In this document: one piece after another, positions 11,401 through 23,089 of the stretch
Layout of the letters: each line of letters begins with the position of its first letter
Numbering within the stretch: position 1 is the first letter of the stretch
DNA from: Brachionus plicatilis
Taxonomy: Eukaryota > Rotifera > Eurotatoria > Ploima > Brachionidae
Reading direction: 5' to 3'
NCBI GenBank assembly: GCA_010279815.1
Contig: QEOQ01000192.1
Location: 292,492-356,491 of the forward strand
DNA length: 64,000 nucleotides
The notes under the pieces: generated by a model
Databases searched by the model: none
What the model was told of the DNA's origin: nothing
The model's input: the letters and a program-made list of their open reading frames with translations, nothing else
Translations under genes and position numbers: made by a program

Positions 11401-12600
11401 CTTTTATAATAATGAAAATACAACCCGTAGGAAATGCAAATTTCTATTTTTTTTTACAAATACAATAAATTAAGTTTATTTATTTGCATATTTTCAAAGG
11501 TTAAACAATAAATTAAGGTAAGCAAAAAAATAAAAACTAACAAAATAGTTCCTAATGTTACGATTGCGTAATGAACCACGCCGGTTTGTTTTTTAATTCA
11601 TAAAATTAGCTAAATAGAAAAAAAATAAGTTGGTATAATTTTCTAATTTTTTGATTTTTTCCAAACTTGGTTGTCATGGCAACCGAGCACCGGGCCCAAT
11701 TATCAAGGATAAAATAGAATGACATTTATCACTGGCACATAGGTGGTGGTTAGCTAAAGTTTATTTGTTTATTATAGAAACTAAAATGCCAACAGGTCTA
11801 AGCAAATAGAATAGCCGAAAATAATCTCGTTTAGTTTATTTAATAACGAGGCCTGGCCATACTAATGATGTTTGTCATTTGTATTTGTTCCCGGACAACA
11901 TTTAGCCAAGCTTGTTATTAAGCTTTGAAATTATCATAAATTATAAAAGTATTAGGTGAAATCAAATAGATACCTTTTTATTATTATGAATTTTGTCTAG
12001 ATAAGAAACCTTATCGAACTTAGAGTTTACTAAAAAAATAATATTTTTATGATGCAATTAAATTGCCAAGTCTGGCCCTATGGAACCATAATTATGAATA
12101 ATCGATTAGTGCACCCTCTGTTCTCTTTTTTTATAATGACAATAGATTGCATAGGTTTTTAATAAAATGTACCTTTTTTTAAGCTCAATCTTATGCGCAC
12201 AATAATGGGATGTTCAGGGTGCGCCACTTAATTTGAAATTTATTTATTTTTTCTAATTATCTATACGTTTCTAAACTTAATAGACTTAACCTTCAAATCA
12301 ATTTTTATTTTTTTTTAAGTCTATTTTTATTATTTGAAAATAAAAAAAAATTTTTTTTTTCAAGTTTTTTTATTAATGAATTTTCAGAGCGCTTTTTTAT
12401 GCTGTCAAAAGAAGATCGATAAGTCTAGAACAGCTCATTAGAATACTTAATTAATTTAGGAAAAAAAAAAAGAAAAAGATTCATGTCGAAGCATATTTTC
12501 AAACAAAATTTAACAAAAAAAAATTATTTATTTTTATTTTTAGATATAAGTTATGTAAAAAAACATTTTTTTACTTTGAAATGGATTGAATTTTTTCAAG
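8418..12600. other. AT-rich intergenic DNA, no gene seen
   Basis: About 4.2 kb between the pitchfork-like gene and RIPOR. Dominated by A/T tracts. No coding-like segment or clear transposon end was recognised; one X-box-like palindrome is listed separately. Confidence 0.6.
11670..11683. promoter_or_regulatory. Near-perfect X-box palindrome
   Basis: GTTGTCATGGCAAC is an almost perfect RFX-type palindrome (GTTGCC-AT-GGCAAC with one change). It sits about 960 bp upstream of the RIPOR ATG. RIPOR is not a typical ciliary gene, so it may act at a distance or be coincidental. Confidence 0.4.
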
Positions 12601-12628
12601 GAAAAGAATAAAATAAAAATAAAAAAGT

Positions 12629-15600
12629 ATGTTCGCCTCTAATTCGTATTCATCCGCTTTAAACACAGCCGAAACAGCGTATTCGTCGTCTTCATCATCG
12701 GCGTACTCGTCGCCACCTGGTTCTCCGTTCATATCACTTCCCATAGCGCAGCCAATTATCGGACAAAAACGCTCACAACGCAAGCAAAAAAACTCTGTCT
12801 CTGTCTCCTTTTCGTCAAATAACATGAGCTCTATTTTGTCAGCCCATTCTTACGAACAAGTGACCTCCACTCTGCCCAAGAACGCCTCATTTTACCAAGC
12901 ATCAAGTCCCATTTCGCCGGACAACTCACAGCTAATAAACACCAAGAAGATTGTTCCAAAATCGCCCAGACCTCAGCGAACTATTCTTATACTTGACAGC
13001 GTACTGTCCGGTCTTAATTTGTGCATCGAAGACTTGAGGAATAAAGTCAATGAATTGACCATAGCTGTCACAAATGGCTATAATGCCATGGCCAAACAAC
13101 TGCTCCAGTCCGAGTCTTATCTTAGACATTTGGAGACCAGAATTACAAATTTGTTAAAGTTAAAAAATAGCTATGTTATTCATTTGAAAATGAGAGAGGG
13201 AATTCAAAATATGTACGAAGCGTATAAAAAAACGCCGAGCAAGAATCAAGTGAAAAACTTGGCCAACATAAAATCAGGATGGAAGGAATGCATTAAAGTA
13301 ATTTTTTTTATTTAAAAAAAAAAGTTCAAAATAAATTTGGCATTTTTATTAAAAAATTGAGTCTTTAGATTTAAATTTTTTGGATAAGTTTTGCAAATGA
13401 TTTTTGAACTGAAGGATTTTTTTAAAATCTTTATTGATATTTAATTATCTTAGCAGATTGATCAGCTGGATTTATGCCTATTTCTGGAAATAAGACTGGA
13501 TTTAATCTATTAAATCATAGATATTTTATTTTTCTTTTGATAACAACATTGTTCGAGTATTTTTCATAATTTTCAGCTCAGCGCTTAGTGAATCATTTAG
13601 ATGATAAAATTAATTCTATTTTTTTTTATTGTCAAACATTAAAAATAAAATTAGTCAGCTTTTATCAAGTTATAGATAATATTAGTCAAGAATAGGGAAA
13701 AAATTGGTAATTTTTTTATTAATGATTCATTTTTCCAATTTAATGGTATTTTATTAAAAAAAGTGTGATAACTTTATACAGACAATAAAAATAAATGGAG
13801 TTAAAGTTGATAATTAAAATTTTTTCTAATAAAAGTTATGATAAACTGTGGGTTTGAATAATAAATTTTAGTTGTAAAATTTATCATAAAAATTTATAAA
13901 ATTGTTACAAAATAGTTTAAAATTTCAATTAATAATCGAAAGATTAGTCATGCATATCTAAAAGTTGAGTATGTCTAAAGAAGAATTTATAAAAAATATT
14001 CTTCTAATTTAAAGAGAGTTTTTTGAATTATTTTTAAAAAGAAAAAATAAAAATTTTGAAATTTTTTAAGTGTCTTAACTTTAATCAATAGATAAAAATA
14101 GGTTCAAGATAGTGCTAATTTTGGGCATTATTTATTAATATTTGATGAAAGTTCAAACAAATTAATTGTGAAATTTTCGATATTTGAATAATTTTCAAAA
14201 TTCCTTAGGCAAGCAAATATCTTAATCCCTAAACTTCTAAACACTTAGAAGTTTTAAGATTAAAATATCATTTATCCTGATCTTTTTACCATTTCCTTTG
14301 CAAAATTAGAAAATATTTCATTAAACTATCATTGATTAAAAATACAATCTATGCTTTAGAGGTACCTTAGTCCAAAAAAGAAATTTTTTTTCTTAATATT
14401 AGATATTTGAGGTTTTTAGTTAATTTTTGAAAATTTGGGTCAAACAAAAAATGATTTGTTTTTTTAAAAAAAATCTCATAACTAAAACAATATTTAATTT
14501 TATTTGTTTTTATTATAAAAAAAAATTTATTTTTTCTTTTCTAATTAGAAAAATAAACTAAAACATTATTTATTTAGACACTATGTTTGATAGAAGCGCA
14601 GACCGAAGCCCTACTGGGAACATTCAGATTTCAAATAGAGAGTAATCAAATATTTATAAATTACAATTAAATTAATTAAATTGTATCCAAATTTTTAGAG
14701 TTGATTGGCTTCGCTCGTCTATGTCCTGGTGATGTTTATCAGATTCAAATCAAATACGGTTCCAATTCAAAATTTCGCACTCGGACTAAAATCGCCAAAG
14801 ACTGCAGCCAACATTGGGACACCACAAATTTCACTTTTAAGATTAGCATTCACGACCATCTTCAAATAAAAATAAATGAGATAAAATTTTTTGGCAAAAA
14901 TGTGACCATAGGCGAACGTTTCTTCGACATCAAGGACTTATTCTCGACCACCCAAACCCAACGATTGACTCTGAACGCCAACACCAGTGGATCCATCAAG
15001 CTGAGTATGCTGATCACTTGGATGCCCTTTGAAAGCAGCGAAGACAACTTCACATTTTTTAACCCGAGCCAGCTGCTGACCAAAAACCGCACAGTGCCCA
15101 AGTCGAGCTCATTTCAAAAATCATCCGAACTGGCCCCACAAACAAGACCCAGCTCGCTCTACTTGTCCGACATCAATGAAAATAAAGAATTAAATTTCTC
15201 CACCCTTAGCCACGAAGACCCGGAGCCCAAATTGAACACTCTAATTTCGTCAACGAGCACTTCTTCGTCCTCTCTGGAAAAATCTAGCCAACCCATTGAC
15301 CCAAAAGCAGACAATCGCAACAGTATCAAAAGTGTTTCGTCCAACGAGACCACAAACAGCTTTGATTATTCCAAATCGGAAAGTGCTTTGTCCGCTGAAT
15401 CCGAAGACATCGAGCCACAAGTCCAAAGTGTTCTAAATGAACTAATTGAAAAGATCGAAAGCCCAAATCTAGTCAATTTAAAATACAAAATTTTGAAAAA
15501 TAATTTACATGATCTAAGGTCCATTTACATAGAGCTAAATGATTTATTCAATTGTTTGATTAAATTTGATGCTCTGTGCGGAAATAGAGATGACAATGCA

Positions 15601-16696
15601 GACACCATAGATGGCCTTGATTTAAATTTAAATTTGAACGAAAATCAAAGTGTCAATTTTGAACTAGTGCTCCAAGAATACTTTGATTTTTTGAATTTGG
15701 AAAGTGATGTCGAGAGTGTTAAACTCTTTTCGACTGGTGCGGAGCCAAATGAGGCTGAAGCTGGTCCACTGGTGGTAAATATACTCGACTATGATTGTTT
15801 GTTAATCAATCATTTCGAGCGAATCAATCAATTGTTAAATGTGAGTTTAAATAAAATTTTGCAATTTTTTTTTTAATTTCAGAATATTGAATTTTGATAA
15901 AAAATTTTTTTTTAAACTATAGAATTTAAAATTTTGATTTAAATTTTTTTTCTATTTAGAATTTAAATTTTGTAAGCAAAAATGAGTTCTCAAATTATGT
16001 GATAAATGAGAACCAGGCCAAGTTTGAACAAGTTATTCTCGATTCATTGAGTTGTGAGGAGGAAATTTTGAACAAAATTTACAAATTTTTTCACATGACT
16101 AAGAATATTCAGCCCAGTTTGAACAATTTAATTAATTTAATGAACAATGCTGATTATGGCGATCTGTGGCTCGAGTCTTTGGAGGCCGAGAGGTTTTTTT
16201 GCGCAAGATCATGCTTGCTAAAGGATAAAATTTTGCACCATTTTGACCACAATTCAATTTTATCTACGCAATTAGTCGATTTTGTTCTTGAGTCTTTCTC
16301 TCACAAGTCGTTTGTTAGCATTTTTTATTTTGACACTGTTTTTGACTTGTTGAAAAAAATCAGTCATCTGGCCCACTCGAACATTTCGGACAGCAATTTT
16401 TTTGAGAATTTTTTCAGTCAATTTGAAAATGAAAAAGATAAAATTTTAATTTTAAGGAATTTTTTCCCACACACAGTTGATCATTTGATCGTAAACGAAA
16501 CAGATTTTAAAAGTAATTTAGAAATAATGATTTGACTTTTTTTAATTATTTTTTTCTAAAAGATTTTATTGATAAAAATAAACAGAAAAAGTTATTTGTG
16601 GATCTAAGCGCTGATTATGTGCTTCAGAGTGCCATTAGCGAGCAGCATAATGGCAAATCAAGGCTTGTTGAGTATCTGATTCAGATTATAAAATAA
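12629..16696 (+). CDS. RIPOR/FAM65 family Rho-binding polarity regulator (5 exons)
   Basis: Exons 12629-13297, 14578-14641, 14699-15840, 15960-16512 and 16563-16696 join in phase to 853 residues (introns 1280, 57, 119 and 50 bp). RIPOR proteins bind Rho GTPases and regulate cell polarity, adhesion and migration. Domain order: Ser-rich N tail; a helical/coiled-coil segment around residues 110-225 (IEDLRNKVNEL, YLRHLETRI, KSGWKECIK); then the most conserved block across exons 2-3, FRFQIEKLIGFARLCPGD, followed by a C2-like beta domain with KDLF, NTSGSIKL and ITWMPFE, as in vertebrate RIPOR1-3. A Ser-rich linker and a helical C-terminal region of about 400 residues follow. The ATG at 12629 is preceded 28 nt upstream by an acceptor-like TTTTTTCAAG. 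The last exon begins after a 50-bp intron and ends EYLIQIIK. Vertebrate homologues are longer at the C terminus. Confidence 0.85.
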
Positions 16697-16724
16697 TTAA
16701 GCCACAAAACAGTAAATTCTTCGG

Positions 16725-16856
16725 CTAATTAAATTCGGTATTCGTCGGCAGCTGATCGTTATAAACTTTTTTGTTGTACAAATTTTTTCTGCAAGGAATC
16801 CCATTATTTTTATAAGGCACTAGTCTTTCAATGCCAAACTTTTCTTTTTTGTCCAT
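16725..16856 (-). CDS. Small 43-aa open frame, unknown
   Basis: ATG at 16856-16854 reading down to TAG at 16727-16725. It ends 28 bp from the RIPOR stop on the opposite strand. The 43-residue product is basic (starts MDKKEKFGIERLVPY, one Cys) and its composition is less AT-biased than the surrounding DNA, which is why I list it. I recognise no family. It could be a convergent microprotein, a last exon of a minus-strand gene, or the 3' UTR of RIPOR with an accidental frame. Confidence 0.3.
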   Translation of the reverse strand: MDKKEKFGIERLVPYKNNGIPCRKNLYNKKVYNDQLPTNTEFN

Positions 16857-17239
16857 TTATTTGAATAAAAATTTTAAAAATAAAATTCATTTTTTATTAT
16901 AAAAAAATGTCCAGCATTCGCAATTTAAAACAATTTAAATTTTAAGAAAATTTAAGGATCATATTAAAGCTTGTTTGAAATTTAATCAAACTAAATTTTA
17001 GATTTTGCTAAAAATTTTATTTTTAGTTTTGACCAGTTCAAATACTTTCTAATGAAATATATTCTAAATTCGAACAAAAATAGAAGTTAACAAAAAATTA
17101 AAAATCAAAATTCGATTTTAAAAATAATCAAACATTTATTTGAATATAACTTTAATTTATTTATTGTGTTCTAATAAAAATTAAATTCAAATATAAGAAT
17201 TTTTTTCAAAAGAGAATTCCGTTTTATTTTTACTTTATC
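16857..17239. other. AT-rich spacer, nothing recognised
   Basis: Low-complexity A/T DNA between the small frame and the LINE relic. No coding-like content seen. Confidence 0.6.
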
Positions 17240-17760
17240 TCAATAATAATAATAATAATAATTAGCTACATCAAGCAGGTTTGCAGAGACGATCTATCGT
17301 GGGAGGAAGCCGTTTATAGTAGCTGCTTTACAGTGGCCATAGCAAATAGGTTGATGTGTGGCTGTTTTGGACACTTGGAGTGGATACGGCGCTAGTGTCC
17401 CGGTGGTCGCTGAGGAAAAATGGCCTCGTTACACCGGAGCTCTGGAATCCCCAGGCCCACCAGGATACTTCCATGCATCGAGCCTGTTCTTGAACTGGTT
17501 TACAGTCGAGGCACAAATTACTGTCTCAGACAGGCTGTTCCACTCTCTGATGACACGATTCGTGAAAAAAAAAAGAAAGAGAGAAAGTTTTGGGGCTGGG
17601 CGCAGTTGGTAGGTGATTAGATGGAGAGACACTTCTTGTGTCATCTAATACCCTGACTGGTCCAGGTTGGGAAAGCAAGCTACAGTACGCGAGAGGTCTG
17701 ATCCAATCTATGATGTTAAGGGCCGTTTCTGATCTTGAACATTTAGATCATGTCAATAGT
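17240..17760 (-). mobile_element. LINE (non-LTR retrotransposon) 3' relic
   Basis: Reading on the minus strand, 17429-17644 encodes a typical end of a non-LTR reverse transcriptase ORF: FTNRVIREWNSLSE followed by STVNQFKNRLDAW, the NRV..WN.L....V..FK.RLD motif that closes many CR1/Jockey-type ORF2s. Frame continues broken at 17328-17516. An (AAT)n run at 17249-17263 would be the 3' microsatellite tail on the minus strand. GC content is conspicuously higher than the flanks. 5'-truncated and dead. Confidence 0.75.
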
Positions 17761-17954
17761 TGTAAAATAGTGAAAATTATTTTTTTTAAATAAAAATGTG
17801 TTTTTTTTGTAACTATTTTAGACTTTTTATGAATTCTTCTCTAAAATTTTTAAATCATATCACTTTAATAAAAAAACTCGAAATTTAAACTCATTTTATT
17901 TTTAAAATAAAAACATCTAATTATATATTAAATTAAATTTATTCTTATTTAAAC

Positions 17955-18217
17955 CAGAGTTGTTTAAAAGTCCCAAAAAAAGTCCAAGTCCTGAATTTAT
18001 TTTTTAAAATTTGCTAGATCAGGCTTCATATCAAAAAATTTATATACTCTAATGCAATAGATTTGCCATGTATCAGAATTTTGTTGCAATTTTAGCATAA
18101 ATTTCTTTTTCAGTATTCAAAATTTTAAAGCCTAGACTTGGACTTATGAATGAAAATTTAAAAAAAAAAGTCCTGACTTGGACTTGACTTGAGACTTGTG
18201 ACTTTTAAACAACTCTG
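17955..18217. mobile_element. Non-autonomous hAT MITE
   Basis: A 263-bp element bounded by perfect 18-bp terminal inverted repeats (CAGAGTTGTTTAAAAGTC at 17955-17972, its reverse complement at 18200-18217). Similarity continues inward (CCAAGTC...CAGGACTT). Flanks are ATTTAAAC (17947-17954) and ATTTAAAT (18218-18225), a 7-of-8 target duplication. An 8-bp duplication with a CAGAG-type terminus is the hAT signature. No coding capacity. Confidence 0.85.
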
Positions 18218-18953
18218 ATTTAAATCGTGTTTTTTTTTGAGAAAATAATATTTAAATATTTTCTTTGAAATACAATTTTTCTTAATCATATGGTCCAGCC
18301 TTTCGATTAAATATTTTTTTCAATTTATTTAAATAAATATTTTCGAAATAAATTTTTACTTTAATTTAATTGAAAAAAAAAATATCTATGAGAATGTAAA
18401 GCCTGAATTAACAAAATCAATTTAGATATATTTGGCAAAGTCTTAGCATTTTAATTAAAAATATTTAGCGAAAGTCTTTCAAAATAATTTTTATGTCAAT
18501 TTATCAATAATTTTAATTTTTTTCTGTTTTTTGTTAATTTTAATTAATTTTTAAAAAATTTGCCTTAAAAAAAAAGAGTTTTATCGTCATAATTTTTTTT
18601 AAATAACTTTTATTTCTTTTTACTGCTCAGAGTTAAATTAAATTTTGAAATTTAATTTAATTTTGGACTCAATTGACCAATAGAAGCAGATGATTGAAAT
18701 TGAATAATAAAAATATTTTTACCTAAATTTTTTAGCCCTAGCCAAAATGTACTTAGGCATGGCTATTAATATAGTTTATTTAATAATTATTATTTAAATA
18801 AATGCATGTGCTAATAAGCCAAAAGCATTTTTATTGTAAAATTTTAGTTTGCTTCAATGGAAAAATAGGCATAGTTGCCAATACTTTTTGATAAGCTTTC
18901 GATAATTTTACGCCTAGAGTGCCAAGGTATTTAAAGTCGTAATTTTCTTTTTT
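18218..18953. other. Upstream region of the five-gene cluster, no gene
   Basis: AT-rich. If the cluster is transcribed as one unit, its promoter should lie here. A GTTGCC half X-box occurs near 18873. No clear TATA/initiator combination stands out in such AT-rich DNA. Confidence 0.4.
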
Positions 18954-18977
18954 AGAACCAAGAAATTAATTTATAAA

Positions 18978-20378
18978 ATGGCTTTTATAAGTGAAGATAG
19001 AAGCGATAGTGTTAAGTACATACCGACTAAAAAGCTCAACATACACCAGATTCAGATGGCTGCAGAGTTGGGCGAACAGGCTCCACATTTAAATCAAATA
19101 TTTCGGTGCAAATCGAACGCGGACATGACCTACAACAAGGATTTGTCGCAAAACTCGGATCAACCAAGCGAGTTCAAGAGAATATACGAAAATGAATTTA
19201 GCATGAGGTTGAGAGCCAAGTCGGTTGATAAAGCATTTGCCTATAGAGCCCAAAATGACAATGCAACAAATTCAAAAATTAATAGTTTTAATTGTCCTTT
19301 AAATAAAAATTTAGGTAAATAAAATTTTCTTTTACTCTAATTTCCATCAATTAATTAAACTCAAAATTAATTTCATATTCAATTAAATTTTATTTAAATA
19401 GAAAAACTCATTTAATAAAAAAAATTCATTTTTGTTTTATTTTTAAAGTTGTTAATGAACAAGAAATGCTACGTATGGCTTACAGGCGCAATAATAACTA
19501 TTACAAAAATCGCGAGTAAGCGCCACTGTAAAGGATTTTTTTAGAAAAAAAAAATAATTTTTTCAAAAGATTAATGGAAATGGTCGACTTTTACAACAGG
19601 TCTGCATACCAGTACGAGCCAAGTTATGAGAGACGCCAATGGCAGAGGCCAGGCAAAGTGGACTGGGCTTATCAAATGGAAAGAGAACGGCATGATGAGT
19701 TCAATCGGTCTCGTAGACCCAGAAAAATGTAACTTAAAATTAATACTGGAATATTCTTAAAAAACTTTATTTCAGTGAAGAGACAAATCCAGTGCCACAA
19801 GTTGCGCAAAAATTTTTTCCCGATCCGAGGGTTTGAGAAATTTTTTCCTATTCTTTAATAAAAAAATTTTTTTTTCAAGTCACAGTCTATTGATTCTAAA
19901 TCGGTAAGTTTTAAGAAAGATTTATCACCTGAGAGAAAAGTGAATGCCAAAACCGAGGCTGTTCAAACAACCGAGGCCGCATGTCCCGAAGCCGAATCAA
20001 AACTTGTGTCTGAGCTGAGGAGCCAAATGGATTTGCTCAAGGCCGAGATTGCTCGACTGCAAAATGCTCAGTCAGCCTTGGAAAAAAATCTAAAACAACA
20101 GCAAAGCACTGTCCTCAGACCCATTATTTACTCCGGGTCTAACTTCAGCCAAAATGAATATGACGAATACAGTCTTGATCAGTTCATTCAAACTGACGAT
20201 CAATTGTTCACTGTCACGGATTATTCAAATTTTGTTAATGTTGAAAAAAATATTTCAAAAATTTTCCCAAGTTTTTAATTTTTTTTTTTAATTCTAGAAT
20301 CATCAATTGAAAAATTTGCCTGCTACCAAAAATAATCAATTGAACCAAAATTTGATTAATAGTGAAAATAAAATGTAA
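18978..20378 (+). CDS. Unknown 350-aa protein with coiled coil (6 exons)
   Basis: Exons 18978-19314, 19449-19515, 19570-19728, 19776-19830, 19880-20233 and 20298-20378 join in phase to 350 residues. The end of exon 5 is uncertain: a donor at 20239 is also in frame. I do not recognise the family. The N-terminal third is polar (starts MAFISEDRSDSVKY). Exons 2-3 encode a basic, aromatic segment (AYRRNNNYYKNR, RRQWQRPGKVDWAY, RSRRPRK). Exon 5 holds a short amphipathic coiled coil (SELRSQMDLLKAEIARLQ) near residues 245-275. No signal peptide or membrane segment. First gene of the candidate operon, starting 22 nt after an acceptor-like TTTTTTAG. Confidence 0.7.
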
Positions 20379-20588
20379 TTTAAATTGGATAATTAAACTT
20401 TTGAGATAAACGTGTCCCCAAGTTAATAGCCACACTGTGTTTAGCCTAATTTTTGATGAACATGAAAAAAATTTGTATTTTTTTGTTGTATTGTTAATTA
20501 AAAAAAAATGTCATCTAAAACCAACCGAGTGTGACCAAAATTTATCTTTAAAAAATTTATCTCAAAAGCTTATTTTTTTGTAGAAAAA

Positions 20589-21197
20589 ATGAAAATTAAA
20601 TTTTGTTTAAGCCCTTTGAAGCCTGAGTTGAACCAAGTGAGGAATAGAGTAGCTCCGTTGAATTTTGCGCAAAATATTTCTTCTAGTTGTGCTCCGAAAA
20701 TTCAGTTCGAGCAGCCAAAGGCAACTGTTAACCCAGTGCCAAAGATAGTTCCTAAGGAAAACACTGTGCCTCTAACAACTCCGTTAACAGTGAAGCCAGT
20801 ATCGGAGGCACACACTGGTCCGAGTTCTCCCAACGCCCAATTGTACCATAAATTGTTGAAATTAGTTTCCGATTCGGTGAATCTTAGCGATTCGGAGCTT
20901 TCCAGCCAATTCAATGTTCTAATGAGCAATGGGCATATAAGGACCCGTCTTAAGCAGCTTCATACTCAATTGCTTCAGGACCCTAACCACTACTGGCCAA
21001 AATTAGAAAAAATTCTTCTCTTCGAAAATCAAGGAAAAGATAGCATTAATTTTCAAAATTTTTCCTCTATTCAGAATAAGGTTCAAAATTTAATCAAAGA
21101 TTTAGTTGAATTGAAAAAATTTTATTCGGAGGCAGCTCCGAGTCAAAAAATTTCGTGTCAAACTTTTGCACCCCAGCCTAGGATTCTAAATAGATAA
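20589..21197 (+). CDS. Unknown 202-aa protein, single exon
   Basis: Starts MKIKFCLSPLKPELNQ and ends at TAA 21195-21197. Residues 35-85 are Pro/Val/Thr-rich and probably disordered. Residues 85-190 look helical (LYHKLLKLVSDSVNLSDSELSS, RLKQLHTQLLQD, KVQNLIKDLVELKKF). No motif or family recognised. The start is set by a strong acceptor (TTATTTTTTTGTAG) ending only 5 nt upstream at 20583 with no in-phase donor in the preceding gap, a good sign of trans-splicing. Second gene of the candidate operon. Confidence 0.65.
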   Translation: MKIKFCLSPLKPELNQVRNRVAPLNFAQNISSSCAPKIQFEQPKATVNPVPKIVPKENTVPLTTPLTVKPVSEAHTGPSSPNAQLYHKLLKLVSDSVNLSDSELSSQFNVLMSNGHIRTRLKQLHTQLLQDPNHYWPKLEKILLFENQGKDSINFQNFSSIQNKVQNLIKDLVELKKFYSEAAPSQKISCQTFAPQPRILNR

Positions 21198-21319
21198 AAT
21201 AAAATTTTCCTTTTTTTTTTTTTTTGTAAAAAGTTAATAGACTAATAAAAATTAAAAATTTTTTCTTTTCAAATTTAGCTTTTATTAAAATTTTAAAATA
21301 ATAATAATTCCAAAAAAAA

Positions 21320-21981
21320 ATGAGTAATTTGGCCAGAGCTCGATCGGAAGATGAAGAGAACCAGAGCAGCAATCCTCAGATTGAGTAACTTCTTAAAAAA
21401 AAAACAAATTAATTTAAATTAATTTTTTTCTTAGTTCTAGGATTTTGGTGAGCGCTAGCAGACCGGATCATCCGAGAGTTTTTTTCGACATTTCAATAGA
21501 AGAACAACCAATTGGCCGGATTGTGTTCGAACTTTATAAAAGTGCAGTTCCAAAAACTGCGGAAAATTTCCGTGCCTTGTGCACACATTTGTATGGCTTT
21601 GGCTATAGATACTCCTATTTTCACCGCATCATACCAGGCTTCATGTGCCAAGGTGGAGATTTTGAAAAGTCCGATGGAACTGGCGGATCAAGTATTTATG
21701 GAGATCATTTTGAAGACGAGTCTTTTGAATTCAGACATGATAGACCAGGTCTTTTGTCCATGGCCAACTCGGGCAAAGACACAAATGGCAGTCAATTTTT
21801 TATCACCACTGCGCCGACTCCACATTTGGACAATAAGCACGTTGTTTTTGGCCGAGTTCTTCAAGGCATGGAAATTTTGTCCTTAATTGAGCAGTGTGGC
21901 ACAGATGACGGTCAAGTTTCTCAAATGGTACGCATTGACAATTGTGGTGAAGTGGTCGCTTTGGTCAAAGTTAAAAACTAA
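21320..21981 (+). CDS. Cyclophilin-type peptidyl-prolyl isomerase (2 exons)
   Basis: Exons 21320-21384 and 21435-21981 (50-bp intron) give 203 residues. Catalyses cis-trans isomerisation of Xaa-Pro bonds in protein folding. The full single domain is present: [15 protein letters not shown] with the catalytic Arg, then [27 protein letters not shown], and [13 protein letters not shown]. The residue equivalent to human CypA Trp121 is His here (PHLD), as in cyclophilin-40-type domains, which predicts weak cyclosporin binding. Unlike CyP40 there are no TPR repeats; the protein ends just after the domain. The 35-residue N extension is polar without signal peptide, so a cytosolic/nuclear enzyme is likely. 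The acceptor region has two in-frame AGs six bases apart (21434, 21440), so two residues may be included or skipped. Third gene of the candidate operon. Confidence 0.92.
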
Positions 21982-22189
21982 ATAAAAAATATTCTTTTTT
22001 TTTTAAATTTTATTTTTAAATTACAATAAATTGACTTGATATTTTATGATTTTTAAAGTTCAGTGTAGGAGTTAAGCTTTAAAATTTTGCCATCCCAAAC
22101 TAATTGTTTGAAAAAGACTATCCCTAAATTTAACTATAAAAACACTTAATTTTATTAATTCATAAAGCTCATCATTTGCCAAAGAAACC

Positions 22190-22967
22190 ATGAATCTGTT
22201 TACACTAATAAGCTTTTGTATTGCGGCCGGATACGGAGCTTGTTCTTCGCGGAATTATGTCAAACCGACCAGAAAAGGACTGGACGAATTTGAGCTGGAC
22301 CAATTGATCAAAATGAACTTGGACCGAGCGAGAAATGGCTATCAAAAAGTTGAATATAGTCTTCCACTTATGGATGCTGCCAACTATGCAGCTTATCAGT
22401 TGGCACTGCGACGAACCCTCATAACACCCTATTTCAGGACTTGTAGCAGACTCGTAGGCTATGCCTACAAAATTCAGGGCTACTTAAAATCAGCTAAAAG
22501 TAATTTAAAAAAATACATTTAAAAATAATTTATTAATTTAAATATAAAAAGAATATTTTGGTTCAAAAATTTGCTTTAACAATTTTCCGCCATACACCAA
22601 TCCGTTCGCTTATGATATTTTATATGACTGTACTCCAAAGGGTGTAAAAATCTATGACTTTTATGAATATGGCTATGGAACATGGTTTGACAATGAAGGC
22701 AATGGATACATGGTAAGATTGTTCAGTTTAAGAGGTTCGAATATGGACTCGGGAATCGGTTCGAGCGCTCCCGGCAATACTGGTTTGGGATCTGCTAATC
22801 CAATGGAGCGGTCATTGAATGCGACTGAGAAAAAATCCACTAATGGAACCTTAATAGAAGAAAATCAATTGCCTCCCATTGAAATTAAATCGAATGATGA
22901 GACTAAATTTAAATTTAAAAAATTATTTGTAAAAATCAAAAGCTCTAAATCTTTAAAATCAATTTAA
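22190..22967 (+). CDS. Secreted protein, possible divergent CAP/SCP domain (2 exons)
   Basis: Exons 22190-22499 and 22552-22967 (52-bp intron) join in phase to 241 residues. The N terminus is a signal peptide (MNLFTLISFCIAAGYG, cleavage probably near residue 16-18). The following region (LIKMNLDRARNGYQKVEY, DAANYAAYQLALRR) and the later YEYGYGTWFDNEGNGYMVRLFS resemble the first helix and the last strands of CAP/SCP (cysteine-rich secretory) domains, where G.G......G..Y.V..F is typical. The canonical His/Glu residues are not evident, so this is inference. The mature part has several Cys. The last 70 residues are Gly/Ser-rich then Lys-rich and probably disordered. Fourth gene of the candidate operon. 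Confidence 0.65.
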
Positions 22968-23089
22968 TTTTTTGTTTATTAAATTATTAAATTTTGTAAA
23001 TTAATTTTTGAATAAAAATTTTATTTCTATTTTTAATGAACATTTAGAAATTTTTTTTAGAATTTTTGAATTAATTATTCTAAAAAAAA

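Noticed and set aside
17249..17263. (AAT)n tract as a microsatellite of interest
   Set aside because: Explained as the 3' tail of the adjacent minus-strand LINE.
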